Made by a program: the position numbers and the translations under genes | The notes under the pieces: generated by a model | Told to the model about the DNA's origin: nothing | Databases searched by the model: none | The model's input: the letters and a program-made list of their open reading frames with translations, nothing else | Shown: one piece after another, positions 1-10,088 of the stretch | How the letters are laid out: every line of letters begins with the position of its first letter | Position numbering within the stretch: position 1 is the stretch's first letter | From: Agelaius tricolor | Taxonomy: Eukaryota > Chordata > Aves > Passeriformes > Icteridae | Assembly (NCBI GenBank): GCA_023055355.1 | Contig: JALJCS010000029.1 | Span: 6,438,001 to 6,502,000 of the forward strand | DNA length: 64,000 nucleotides | Reading direction: 5' to 3'

Positions 1-3000
1 TCCCAGCTCATCAAATCTCCCCAAAACCTGCCCACCCTACCTGTCCTTACTTCACTTTTCTTCTGGAGCTGCTCTTCCCTCCCTTCTCCAGCACATGGAG
101 AGCACCACTGGAGGGCCCACAAGCTGTTTGAAGGAGCCTATCCTGTATTTGCCACCCCCTGGAGTTAAAATATAATGAGCTCTATAAATAATAAATAAAT
201 CAGCAATCCTTTTTCATGTCTTTGGAAAGGCTATTCTCTAAGGCTACGCAGCTTTTAGAATTTTTAATGGCACCGCAAGGCTGGGGGAGCCAGAGAGTTT
301 TTCTTTTTGATTTTTCAAGATAAACACATGATTCGTGGAGGTGAAGCTTTAAGAAAAGCCCCCCAAAAAAAGAAAAAAAAAAAAAAAGAAAAAAGTCAAG
401 GAAATCTGATGAAATCATCTTTTTTCAGTTCAGTGGAAAGACTGGGGAAAAGTGGACTAAGTTTTGCCTGGAACCTCCTAAGAGAAAACATTTCCTCCCA
501 CCAGACAAACAGATCAAGCTTTTTTAATGCATCTACACATGGTATTTTGAACAACTCCTCTACATGAACACAGTGCTTGAAAGGATGAGCTCAGTGTCTG
601 ACACATCCCCAAAAAGGGAGACACTAAAAGAGGAAGAGGAGACTGAGCCGTGCTTATTTATTTGGCATTTTTTGTTGGTGTTGTGACAACAGTTCAGATT
701 GTCTTTAGGGTATTAAGAGAAACCACCCAAATTTGGGGGATTTCTATTATTAATACCCTAATGTCCTATATTACCTTATCCTTAACACCCTAAATATCAT
801 ATATTAGGGAAATTCAACCCAAACATCCTTGGTGAAAATGACCACAGCTGAGTTGAGGGAGAGCAAAAAAAAAGGAAAAAAATCCAATATCATCCCCCTA
901 GGTCCTGTCTCAGCAAAGCCTTCCCTGCCTGTTTCCTTCCTAATGAGGCATTTTCCAGCCCTGAGGAGAGAATTCCCTGTGGAATGGGAGCACCGGGATG
1001 AGAACGTGCTGGAATTTACACCCAGCAGGGCTGCAGGAAAGGGGGCAAAGGGATGGGAACCAAAATAACTCACGCAGACCTCGATATTTCCACTCCCTCT
1101 GCTTCCATCTCTGCCCCAGAGAAAATCCCAAACTCAAAACCTGGGGGGGTTTGTGGTGGAAAACATCCCCAAATTCCTCAGCTACCCCTGGTCCAGCAGG
1201 GTTTTATTTTGCTTCTTGTTTTTTATTTATTTTTATTTTATTTTTTATTTTTTTATTCTTGTTTTCCCAAGAATCAGAGCAAACCCTCCAGAGCAATATC
1301 AAAATAATCCATGTGAATGAACACCCACGGGAGGATGGCAGCACGGCCAAAGGGAGCCAGGGATGGAACAAAAGCAAGGGCAGGGGATTATTTTGGGATT
1401 TGTTTTGTTCTTCTGTCATTCCCTATCCATTTCCCCCCACGGAAAATAGAAGTGGAACAGAATTCTTGGGCCTTGCCAAGGAAAAACAGATTTTAGCTGA
1501 GCCTAAAATATCCTGGGTAAAATCTCTTTTCTCGAGGCAGTGGGAAATACATCCCAAAGTTATGACCCCAGGAAGGGGCGCTCAAGTTTCCTGTCAGTCA
1601 AGAGTTTGGCTGCTTAATTACCTGTCTAATTACCTGTCTAATGACTTGGACATTGCCTGTCTAATTAGCTGTACCACTGTGGCAAGAGAGCTTCTGCTGG
1701 GCTGGGTGTGTGGGCAGCAATTTTGGGGTCCCAGGAAAAGCCTTTCCAGGTGGGAATCCCAGAGCAGAGGCTTCACCTGCATCTCCGTGCACCTGAGGAG
1801 CCTCAAAACCACCACAGGACAGGCAGAGCACCTGAGATCTCCAAAACACTTCCCACAAAACCCTAATTAAGGCAGGGTTTTTTTTTTTTCAGTGCTTTCT
1901 CATACCTGGATGAGAAGCTGAATATTTCTGAGTCTATATTTGTGGCATGAGTCATTTCCTGCCAATTTGGGAAAACCTGGGGCCTGCTTTGAAGGGGGGG
2001 AGGTTTTGTTTCTGCAGAGCTGGGAGCTGGCAGGGGGGGATTTGTCTCAAATCGAGCTGTGTCTGCATTTTGGGTTGCCAGGCAGGTTCTCCCACAGTGA
2101 TCACAGCTCAGGGCTGCAGAGCTGAGCAAACTTTGGGGGAAAGTCCCCATTTTTTGGGGTCAGCGTCTCCCACTCTGCACCAGCAGCTCCCTTGTCTCGC
2201 TTTCAATCTCCCATAATTGTTCTAAAAGCTCTGAGATGGTCCCCAGAGGCCGGATGAGAAAACAGGAATTGAAGGAAGGTTAAAATGCTGATTTAGAGCT
2301 GCTAATGCCCCTCAGGAGTTCCACAAACATCCACTTGGAGCAGGGCCCATCTGGATAAGAGCGAGAATCGCTCAGGAACAAACCCTGAATGTCAATGAAC
2401 ACACCAGATTCCCTCTAGAACTTGGATTTTCTTTATTTTCACCCATTCCCTGCCCTGGAGACCACTTCAGATCTCCAGCAGTGCTCACAGGGCTTCAGGC
2501 AGGCGAGAGGAACCCTGGATTTGGGATTTTACCTGGATTTTATTTATTTGGGATTTTATGAGCCACTGATGGTGTGGGAGAGCTCTTGGTGCAATTCCTG
2601 ACTTCCCTGAACCTGTGAAGGATGAAGGGAGGAATTCAGGGCCATCTTAAACCTGTTGAGGTTAAGATGGTCCAGAATTATGGAATTGAGCTTAATAACT
2701 CAATTATTATAAGGGTTGGACCAAAACCATGCAGAAGCAGGGAGAGCTCATCAGGAGGATGGGAGAATTTGGATTTCACCTTAAAAAGCACCAGAAATGC
2801 AGGGCAGGGTTCGGCTGGGATTGATTTATCCTGGCTGGGCCGTGCTCCCCAGCCCTGCACTCACTGTTTCTGTTTCCCTTTCAAGGCAGGCAGGGCTGGG
2901 AGCTGAAGAAAGCCTCGGATGCCTTGGCAACGTCTTTTATCTCCCCTTTCATCCCTCCCCGGCCTGTGGCAGCATCAATGCCCACTTTGATCTCAGCATT

Positions 3001-3639
3001 TCTCACCTCTCCCCATTACGTGCCCTCTCCTCTGCAGGAACACGCTGATTTCCCACCAATTCCACCTCCCCACGTCCTCCTGGATTTCCCCTTCTCTCCT
3101 TGGCCCACCAGGCTCACCCTCCCCAGTGCCCACAGAACATTTTTCTGTATTCTTGTATCGACCTTGGGGATCCTCAGCCTCCAAAATTTGGCTTTACACA
3201 GCCTTGAGTTTAATCCAGAGAAATTCTGGACCCCCTAACAAATCAGCTGCCCATTACTGCCAAGAGCATCACCAACACTCCCAGCACCAGCAGCAAGTGT
3301 TGAAGGCTAAAAATGTCTTTTTTTTTCTAGGAAAGCAGGACCAGGAGAGGAGATTTCCTGGGAGGAATCTTTTTTATTATTTTTTCCTCTGATAAAAAAG
3401 GGCTGGTGGCCTAAGCCTGTCCTCCCTGGAAAGGTCAGGCTGCTTTCCAAAAAGGGACTTTTAGGTACTGAAAGGAGTGAGAGGAACTGGCAGCTCTGTG
3501 TTCTCAGGCTGAGCTGTGGGAGGTTCTTGGCCTCACCTCCAGCTCTCTCAGAGTTGTTCTCCTCATCAGTGAGAGGAATGGTGGATTTGTCTTTCCAAAC
3601 AAGCCCTGGGGCTGCTGGTGGATAAAACCAGCGCTGGGA
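1..3639. other. Single-copy non-coding DNA, no gene recognised
   Basis: I see no exon-like open frame, RNA gene or recognisable transposon here. Local low-complexity patches are an A-rich run near 364-390 and a T-rich run at about 1204-1268. A 290-codon open frame crosses 998-1870 but its translation is low-complexity in places and resembles no protein I know. The rest is ordinary mixed-composition vertebrate DNA, so it is labelled intergenic or intronic. Confidence 0.6.
1615..1672. repeat. Short tandem repeat with TAATTA words
   Basis: The 12-bp unit TAATTACCTGTC occurs twice in direct succession from 1615, followed by two diverged relatives (TAATGACTTG and TAATTAGCTG). TAATTA is the core word bound by many homeodomain proteins, but a repeat this short can arise by slippage, so no regulatory role is claimed. 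Confidence 0.55.
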
Positions 3640-4200
3640 GAGAGGAAAGAAACAATGGGAAGGATTCCACTGATTGGTGAATGCAAAAAGAGGTTTGATT
3701 TTACAAATAAACTGTAGGTTTGTAATGATAAATGAAATTGGATATTGAGAGATGAAAGAAACAATGAGGAAGAAAAACCCCCAAATTCCATAAGAATTAA
3801 AAATGAAAAGGGAGGGTTTATATTAGAGGGGAATCTTTGGTATCAGGTGTGGTGGGGAGTCTGAACCTCTCAAGTACCTCAGCCAATGGGGAAAAACCCC
3901 TAAATTCCATAAGAATTCAAAATTAAAAGGGAGGGTTGTACATTAGAGGGAAATCTTTGGGGAATCTCTGGTACCAGGTGTATTGGGGATTCTGAACCTC
4001 TCAAGTACCTCAGAAATGGGGAAAGAGAGAAGGAAATGTGGCTGGAAATTGGGATAAAAAGGAGGCTGCATCCTCCAAAACTTGGAGAGACCCCAGGGGA
4101 TGCCCCATGGCCTCTGCCTTGATTGGAATAAAGTCAAAGGACTCCTCTGTCTCCTGTTTGGACACCAACCTCTGGTGTTTGTGGATTAATTTTCCTAACA
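3640..4200 (+). mobile_element. Probable endogenous retrovirus LTR, 5' boundary uncertain
   Basis: The order of signals fits a retroviral LTR on the plus strand: a TATA-like GGATAAAAAGG near 4052, a polyadenylation signal AATAAA at 4127-4132, a T/G-rich downstream stretch, and a terminus in CTAACA (CA at 4199-4200). The 5' end is not defined; 3640 is a guess from the change in composition. No gag, pol or env sequence is next to it, so it would be a solo LTR. The family is not recognised. Confidence 0.5.
3772..4021. repeat. Tandem duplication of about 119 bp inside the 3.6-4.2 kb LTR
   Basis: Two adjacent copies begin at 3772 and 3891 with GAAAAACCCC and share the ordered words AAATTCCATAAGAATT, AGGGAGGGTT, AATCTTTGG and CTGAACCTCTCAAGTACCTC. 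The second copy carries an extra repeat of the AATCTTTGG part. The duplication lies where U3 would be if this is an LTR. Confidence 0.75.
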
Positions 4201-4289
4201 TCAGTTAAGGATGTTCTCAGTATCTAAATTAAGTTCTGTCTCAATCCCACCTGGACACAAGGATTTGAGGGCCAGTTTGGTATTTTCTT

Positions 4290-4476
4290 GAAATATTTCC
4301 CTTTTCTTGCCTCCTTCACAAGTGCCAATCCCAGTGAAATACTGAAATATTTCCCTTTTTTTTTTGCCCCTTCACAAGTGCCAATCCCAGTGAAATATTT
4401 CCCTTTTCTCCCCCCTTTTCCACAAGTGCCAATCCCAGTGAAATATTGAAATATTTCCCTTTTCTTCCCCCCTTCT
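4290..4476. repeat. Minisatellite, about 50-bp unit, three to four copies
   Basis: Each unit contains GAAATATTTCCCTTTT, a C/T-rich stretch, then ACAAGTGCCAATCCCAGT. Copies differ in the length of the pyrimidine stretch. The array lies just downstream of the LTR-like element but shares no sequence with it. Confidence 0.75.
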
Positions 4477-4782
4477 CCACATTGAGAGCTCAGCTGGGTG
4501 CACAGGGAGCTGATTAATGCAATCAGCTGGTGTGTAATTAGTGCCCAAAGTGGCTGCTGCTGGCCCCTGGGATCCAATAACCACCCATGGATCAAATCCA
4601 GGATTTTCCCACCCTCTATTTATGGTTAAGAGCCACGAATGATCCTCCAAGCTCAGTTTTGCTGCTCTCTGAGGCCTTTTGAGGGCACACCAAGAGCTCA
4701 TTGCTCCCTGTCCTGTTTGGGTCACAAAGGCCACACAAAAATGGAGCAACTGTTCCTCAAACCCACCCTGCAATTCCTACTC

Positions 4783-5058
4783 CTTTCATTTATTCCCATT
4801 ATTTTTTTCATTTATTCCCATTAATTTTTTCATTTATTCCCATTATTTTTTTCATTTATTCCCATTAATTTATTCCCATTAATTTTTTCATTTATTCCCA
4901 TTATTTTTTTCATTTGTTCCCATTAATTTATTCCCATTATTTTTTTCATTTATTCCCATTATTTTTTCATTTCTTCCTTTTTTTTTTCATTTATTCCCAT
5001 TAATTTATTCCCATTATTTTCATTTCTTCCCATTATTTTTTTTTTTTCATTTATTCAC
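4783..5058. repeat. T-rich minisatellite, unit about 15-23 bp
   Basis: The words TTCATTTATTCCCATTA and TTTTTTCATTT alternate about a dozen times, with variable T runs. It is a simple slippage-type array with no coding potential. Confidence 0.85.
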
Positions 5059-5639
5059 TTGGCTTTATTTTTCTTTTTCGTGGTGTGGACAAGAGTTTCA
5101 TTTGCTGGTGCCATGGGAATCAATACATAATGATAAATTCTCTGTGGCTCAGCAGCTGATTCCCAATCTTTTATCTGAATTACTGCATTGATCCTCGGGA
5201 AAAAAAAAATGAATTGCAAATAAAAATACAAGACAATTAAATGCTGGGCAATTAGCACTAAGCCTCAAGGTAAAAATGACTTAAATATAAAAGGGAGAGC
5301 TCAATATCTGCTTTTATTCCTATATTTTTTGGAGAATATCAGCCCTGATGTTGGGGAGAAGAAACAGACTCCTGCCTTGGAGAGAGAAGCTCAGGAAATG
5401 TGCCCTGAAGTCTCATTTTTATTCCAGAGGGACTTTTCCTTGTCCACAGCAGCTTTTTGATGTAAGGGAATGACCTGGAATCATTTCTGGCCTGGCCAAA
5501 GTGGCACTGACAGCCTCAAACTGCAGCCCTGGGTTGTGGCACCCATCAGTGGCAATGTGGTGACAGAAACAGAGGGAAAAACGTCCTCAACTCTGCTCTG
5601 GAATGAAAAGATCCAGCCTTACAGGAAAAGGAAAATAAA
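5059..5639. other. Single-copy DNA, nothing recognised
   Basis: About 580 bp between two small repeats. It contains no repeat family, RNA gene or convincing open frame that I can recognise. Confidence 0.5.
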
Positions 5640-5702
5640 AAATTAAAGACCGTTTAAAACCATTAAAGACCATTTAAAACCATTAAAGACCATTTAAAGC
5701 AT
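5640..5702. repeat. Short tandem repeat, 20-bp unit, three copies
   Basis: The unit ATTAAAGACCATTTAAAACC is repeated three times with a single-base change in the first copy (CGTTT for CATTT), then breaks down at the end of the third copy. Confidence 0.8.
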
Positions 5703-5821
5703 TTTTACCTTTTTCAAGTTGAGGAGCAGCAGGAGCCAGGCTCAGTTTGGGGTATCAGGTGAGCCTTCCCCAACACATCCCCTACAAAAATTATTTCATA
5801 ATAATTATTTTTTTTTTATTT

Positions 5822-6136
5822 CATAAAGTCTCAGAATGGTTTGAGGTGGGAGAAACCTTAAAGTTCATCCAGTTCCAACCCTTCCACCACCCCAGGCTGA
5901 TCCAGCCTGGCCTTGGACACTTCCAGGGATGGAGCAGCCACAGCTTCTCTGGGCACCCTGTGCCAATCCCACCCCACTCTTACACTGAAATATTTCTTCC
6001 CAATGTCCCACCTAAATATTTCCGTATATTTCACTCAATATACTGAAATATTTCTTCCCAGTGTCCCACCTAAATATTTCAGTATATTTCACTCAATACA
6101 CTGAAATATTTCTTCCCAATGTCCCACCTAAATCTA
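5822..6136 (-). mobile_element. CR1 LINE fragment, 3' end
   Basis: The plus strand reads as the complement of a CR1 3' tail: CAGAATGGTTTGAGGTGGGA, then TTCATCCAGTTCCAACCC, then CCAGCCTGGCCTTGGACACT and CAGGGATGGAGCAGCCACAG. This order is characteristic of avian CR1 3' untranslated sequence, so the element runs on the minus strand. It is 5'-truncated, as most genomic CR1 copies are, and keeps no reverse-transcriptase coding sequence. Its upstream part has been expanded into a 58-bp tandem repeat. Confidence 0.88.
5984..6132. repeat. 58-bp tandem repeat inside the CR1 fragment
   Basis: Copies begin with ACTGAAATATTTCTTCCC at 5984, 6042 and 6100, a spacing of exactly 58 bp, and the third copy is partial. 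The CR1 word CTTCCCAATGTCCCACCTAA is part of the unit, so the repeat grew from transposon sequence rather than beside it. Confidence 0.9.
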
Positions 6137-7588
6137 ATTTCTCCAGTGCTATTTATTAGCAGAACAGGCTCCTTTTATGCTGGAAATTTGTGTTCACATG
6201 GGGAGATAAATGCTGCTGAAAAGCCTCTGTGATCTCAACCAGAATTAAGCACAATTGGGATAAGTAACAAACAAATGTAGGCAATGAAAGAAAATGGATG
6301 AAAGCTCTGGAGATAAGAAGTGTCCAGAGGCTCTTCATGTTGGTTTGGGTTTTTTTGTAAAGAATCAAAGTAAATTGATTGCTTAAAAAAAAAGTGTCTT
6401 TGACACCGTTTTAAGCAGAAAACCAAATCTGAGCTTGATAATCACAAAAGTTTCTACAGGAAATGATTTATGCTCATCCAATCAGAGATTTAAAACATGC
6501 CACAAACAAGAATCAAAGCTGCTCCAAATACTCTTCCCAGACACCCAGAAGTGACAAGCTTAAGGCCAAGATTTATCAGGAGAAACTCTTTTTTGGAATC
6601 TGTTGTTGCCAACACACACACGTCTGAGAAAGTTGCAATCACAGAGTATTCACAGAAAGCAAAGTGTGTGAAACTGCCACTAAAAAATTCATTTCCAATC
6701 AAATGAATGAGCAGCTGAATGGGGCCTGTTTTCCATTTGAAAATGTCATTCATCCCCAAGCAAATTATGTTGTGAAATTGTGCTAATTTTGACCAGAGGG
6801 GGATAAAAGAATATTGACAATGATGAGGTGTTCTGCTTTGGCAGCTCTGGAATAATTTCTCTGCTGCGGCTCTGGGAGGTGATTTAAATTGCAATTTATC
6901 ATCTGAGAGGTTACAAACACCAACACTGAAGCAAACCTGTTCCCTTTTGAAAGCTGACCAATTTTTACCTAAAAACAGTCGAGGGTTTGTTGGTTTGTTT
7001 TTTTTTTTTTTTTTTTTTATCTGCTCCTGTTAAATCAGTGCTTATAAAAACCTCCTCGTGTCTGAGCTGAATGTATGCATGAACCCATCTGCTGGCTCCT
7101 TTTTTAGCTGCAAGGGGCTGACATGGGCTGGGACCTGCAAAAAGTCATCTGCAGGATGAGCAGCACCTCACCAGAGCTGGCTGCAGGGGCAAATCCATCC
7201 TGGGAGAGGCTCTCAAAGGCATTTTGCTTCGAAAAATCCAAATATTTTGGGAACACGTCTCCCTTCCTCCACTTTGAAACGTTGAGATGGAATTTGAGGG
7301 ATGCTTTGTGTGTTTGCTTTGCTTGTGTTGGGCTGTTACTCCTTTCCACAGCCTTTAACCTACAAAATGTGATATTTACACTAAAAAACATGATATTTTT
7401 CCTGACCTACATAGCCAGTGTGGCCAAATGCTTCAGTAAAATGGGAAGGGACTGACTTGGCTCAGTCTTTAGTATTAAATAACTGCGGTTTGGGAATCCC
7501 ACTCTCCCATTTTTCCCTTTTTCCCCTCCTTATTCTGTGGCCACCCAAATTTGTGTTGCCTGCCTGGGAGGTGTCGCAGTGTGGCATT
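6137..7588. other. Single-copy DNA with a possible regulatory stretch
   Basis: No gene or repeat family is recognised. A T run lies at about 6998-7018. The stretch 6490-6900 is evenly mixed, free of simple repeats and contains AT-rich words such as AAATTATGTTGTGAAATTG and TGATTTAAATTGCAATTT. That makes it a plausible, untested candidate for a conserved non-coding element. Confidence 0.4.
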
Positions 7589-8145
7589 TGCTGGGTCCCC
7601 AGGATGGAGGGGGAATTGAGAATCTGACTCCATTCTTAGAAGGCTTATATTATATTATATTATATTATGCTATATTATGCTATATTATATATAATGATAT
7701 AATATAATATATATCACATATATGATATAATATAATATCATATTATGCTATATTATATTATGCTATATTATATTATATTATTTTATATTATATTACATTA
7801 CATTACATTACATTATGCTATACTAGAACTATACTAAAGAATAGAGAAAGGATACAGACAGAAGATTACTAAGAATAATATTGAAAACTTGTCACTCCTT
7901 CCAGAGGAGTCCATGTCCAATGTCCATGTCCAATGTCCATGATTGGTCATTAAGTCAAAACAACTCTCATGAAACCAATCAAACAATCACCTGTTGGATA
8001 AACAATCTCCAAACACATTCCAAAGCAGCAAAACACAGGAGAAGCAAATCAGATAATTATTGTTTTCCTTTTTCTCTGAGGCTTCTCAGCTTCCCAGGAG
8101 AAGAAATCCTGGTGGAGAGATTTTTCAGAAAATGTGACATTGACA
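7589..8145 (-). mobile_element. Solo LTR of a passerine-type ERV (family A, copy 1)
   Basis: Read on the minus strand this matches other copies in the window: start in TGTCAATGTCACATTTTCTG, then CTGGGAAGCTGAGAAGCC, AACAATAATTATCTGATTTG, an AT-rich block (7647-7825), and a 3' part with GGAGTCAGATTCTC. The likely 3' end is near 7589. No internal retroviral genes are attached and I found no matching target-site duplication, so the ends are approximate. The AT-rich block has swollen into TATTA-type slippage DNA. Confidence 0.8.
7647..7825. repeat. AT-rich microsatellite inside family A LTR
   Basis: Irregular runs of TATATTATATTATGC, TATAATATAATA and TACATTACATTA fill the part of the LTR just upstream of its polyadenylation region in sense orientation. 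Other family A copies carry AT blocks of very different length at the same place. Confidence 0.85.
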
Positions 8146-8279
8146 TCACAGTGCCAGGAAATATTCCCAGGGGGGTTTGCAGGCCATAAACTCCAAAAGG
8201 AAAAGTTCTGCTGCCCTTGAGCATCCAAATTAAAAGGTGGAGGTGTGGAGAGATGTGTCCTGGATGTCCCTCCCTGTGT

Positions 8280-8820
8280 GACAACACCTTCAACCTTGCA
8301 CAGATCAGGGGACAGAATCATTTTTAGGGAAGGGAGTAGAAAATCTCAGTTCTGCTGCACAGTGGAATTGGGAAATTGAGGAAACAACAAAAAAAAGGAG
8401 CTGGGTTTTGTAGAAGTGAGGCAAAACTTTGGCATTTATGGAGCAAATTGTGTGTTGAGTGACTGAAGGTCTGTGATGCATCCTGGAAGGGGATTGGGAT
8501 TGTTGGGATGCTCCAAGGCACAGCAAAGGGACAACACCTTCAACCTTGCAGAGAGCAGGGAACTGGATCATTTTTAGGGAAGAGAATAGAAAATCTCAGT
8601 TCTGCAGCACAGTGGAGTTGGGAAAACGAGGAATAAAAAAAAAAAAATAAAAATAAAATAAAAAAAAAACCAACGGAGCTGGGTTTTGAAAAGTAAGGCA
8701 AAACTTTGGCATTTATCGAGCAAATTGTGTGCTGGGAAGGTGTTGAATGCCTGAATGTCTGCGAAGGATCCTGGAGACGGACTGGGATGGTTGGGATGCT
8801 CCAAGGCACAGCAAAGGGAC
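8280..8820. repeat. Tandem segmental duplication, two copies of 250-290 bp
   Basis: GACAACACCTTCAACCTTGC opens each copy, at 8280 and 8530. Both then run through TCATTTTTAGGGAAG, AAAATCTCAGTTCTGC, GAGCTGGGTTTTG, GCAAAACTTTGGCATTTAT and TGGGATGCTCCAAGGCACAG. Copy two is longer through an A-rich insertion (about 8636-8669) and extra bases near 8740. The underlying sequence is not a repeat family I recognise. Confidence 0.85.
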
Positions 8821-9277
8821 AGCAGGAAGGAGCCACACAAAGGTGTGAATTCAGCCCACACAGCCAGTCCTGCTCATTCCCTCCCAAAATAGGCTCTAAA
8901 TGCTGTGAATCACCCAATTCCCAATTTAATTCACCAAGTTATTCAAGGGAGGGACAACAACAGAGGAACGTCTGTGCTGGTGAGATACACCAGGCCCCAG
9001 ATATTGAACAAGGATTTCGAGCAAATTAAACTTTTCTCCCTTTCCTCACTGACAAGGATCTCCAAACAACAGAGTGGCAGGAAATAAAAGCATTTAGCAA
9101 CACCTCAGTGCTTGTTTTTTTCCCAGCCAGCTGCTCGAGCAGGGTTTTGATCTGCCCAGAGGTTACAGCTGACTGGTTGTGCTAATGTCATCTACAAAAA
9201 AAAAAGAAAAAAAAAACCCATCAAAGCAGCTCCTCTGGAAAACACAAACATCCATTTATCCCCTCCTCGTTTCAGGG
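8821..9277. other. Single-copy DNA, nothing recognised
   Basis: About 450 bp between a duplication and a CR1 fragment. It contains an A-rich patch at about 9196-9220 and no feature that can be named. Confidence 0.5.
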
Positions 9278-9500
9278 AATGGCCTGGCTTGGAAAAGACT
9301 TCAGAGATTTTTCCTTGTTGAAGGGACATCTTCCACTACCCCAGGCTGTTCCAAACCCCATCCAACCTGGCCTTGGCCATTTCCAGGAATGGGGGAAAAT
9401 CCATTCTGGGGCCTCCCAAGCCTCACAGGGAAGGATTCCTCCCCAATATCCCACCTAAAATTCCTCCCCAATATCCCACCTAAAATCCTCCAGTTTGGAC
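9278..9500 (-). mobile_element. CR1 LINE fragment
   Basis: The plus strand shows GGAATGGCCTGGCTTGGAAA, ACATCTTCCACTACCCCAGG, CCATCCAACCTGGCCTTGGC and TTCCTCCCCAATATCCCACC. In reverse complement this is the CR1 3' region with its usual order of words. It is 5'-truncated, strongly diverged and without coding sequence. Its last part (from 9428) is included in the tandem duplication that follows. Confidence 0.83.
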
Positions 9501-10088
9501 AGTGGGGAACAGAGGGTGGGTGAGGGAATTCTTCCCCCTCCATGAGGGAAGGCTGGCAGCAGCTTTGGGATTCTCCTGGATCCCAATCCCACCCTGGCAG
9601 CTCCTCAGGGCTGGGACAAGGCCCTGCCTTGCTCCCAGCAGAGCACAGCCCAGCCCAGGAGGATCCCTGTGCTAAAAAATGACTTGGTGGCAACCATGCA
9701 ACCATGCCTTGCCAAACTGCCTGCCAAAAGCCAGGGATTCACATCCAGCAGCTGGATTTCCACAGGATTTCCCAGGGTTTGACTCAGACAAAATCCTTCT
9801 CAGGGAAGGATTCCTCCCCAATATCCCACCTAAAATCCTCCAGTTTGGATGGTGGGGAACTGGGGATGGCTGAGGGAAGGCTGGCTGCAGCTTTGGGATT
9901 CTCCTGGATCCCAATCCCATCTGGCAGCTCCTCAGGGCTGGGACAAGGCCCTGCCCAGCCCAGGAGGATCTCTGTGCTAAAAAATGACTTGGTGGCAACC
10001 ATGCCTTGCCAAACTGCCTGCCAAAAGCCAGGGATTCACATCCAGCAGCTGGATTTCCACAGGATTTCCCAGGATTTGACTCAGACAA
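9428..10088. repeat. Tandem segmental duplication, copies of 373 and about 288 bp
   Basis: The copies start at 9428 and 9801 with AGGGAAGGATTCCTCCCC. They share in order TTTGGGATTCTCCTGGATCC, GGCAGCTCCTCAGGGCTGGG, TGCTAAAAAATGACTTGGTG, CATGCCTTGCCAAACTGCC and TTCCACAGGATTTCCCAGG. Copy two lacks several short internal segments. The duplicated block takes in the upstream end of a CR1 fragment plus unrelated flanking DNA, so it happened after that CR1 inserted. Confidence 0.88.

Noticed and set aside
998..1870. A 290-codon plus-strand frame, the longest in the window
   Set aside because: It runs through a T-rich low-complexity segment (phenylalanine/leucine-rich translation), has no domain or repeat of known type, and no conserved features. 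In 64 kb one chance frame of this length in low-stop DNA is plausible.
7881..8189. Similar peptides containing KAAKHRRSKSDNYCF at 7.9, 31.9 and (in part) 63.2 kb, which might suggest a conserved protein
   Set aside because: They are antisense translations of copies of the same LTR family, and the similarity is at the DNA level.
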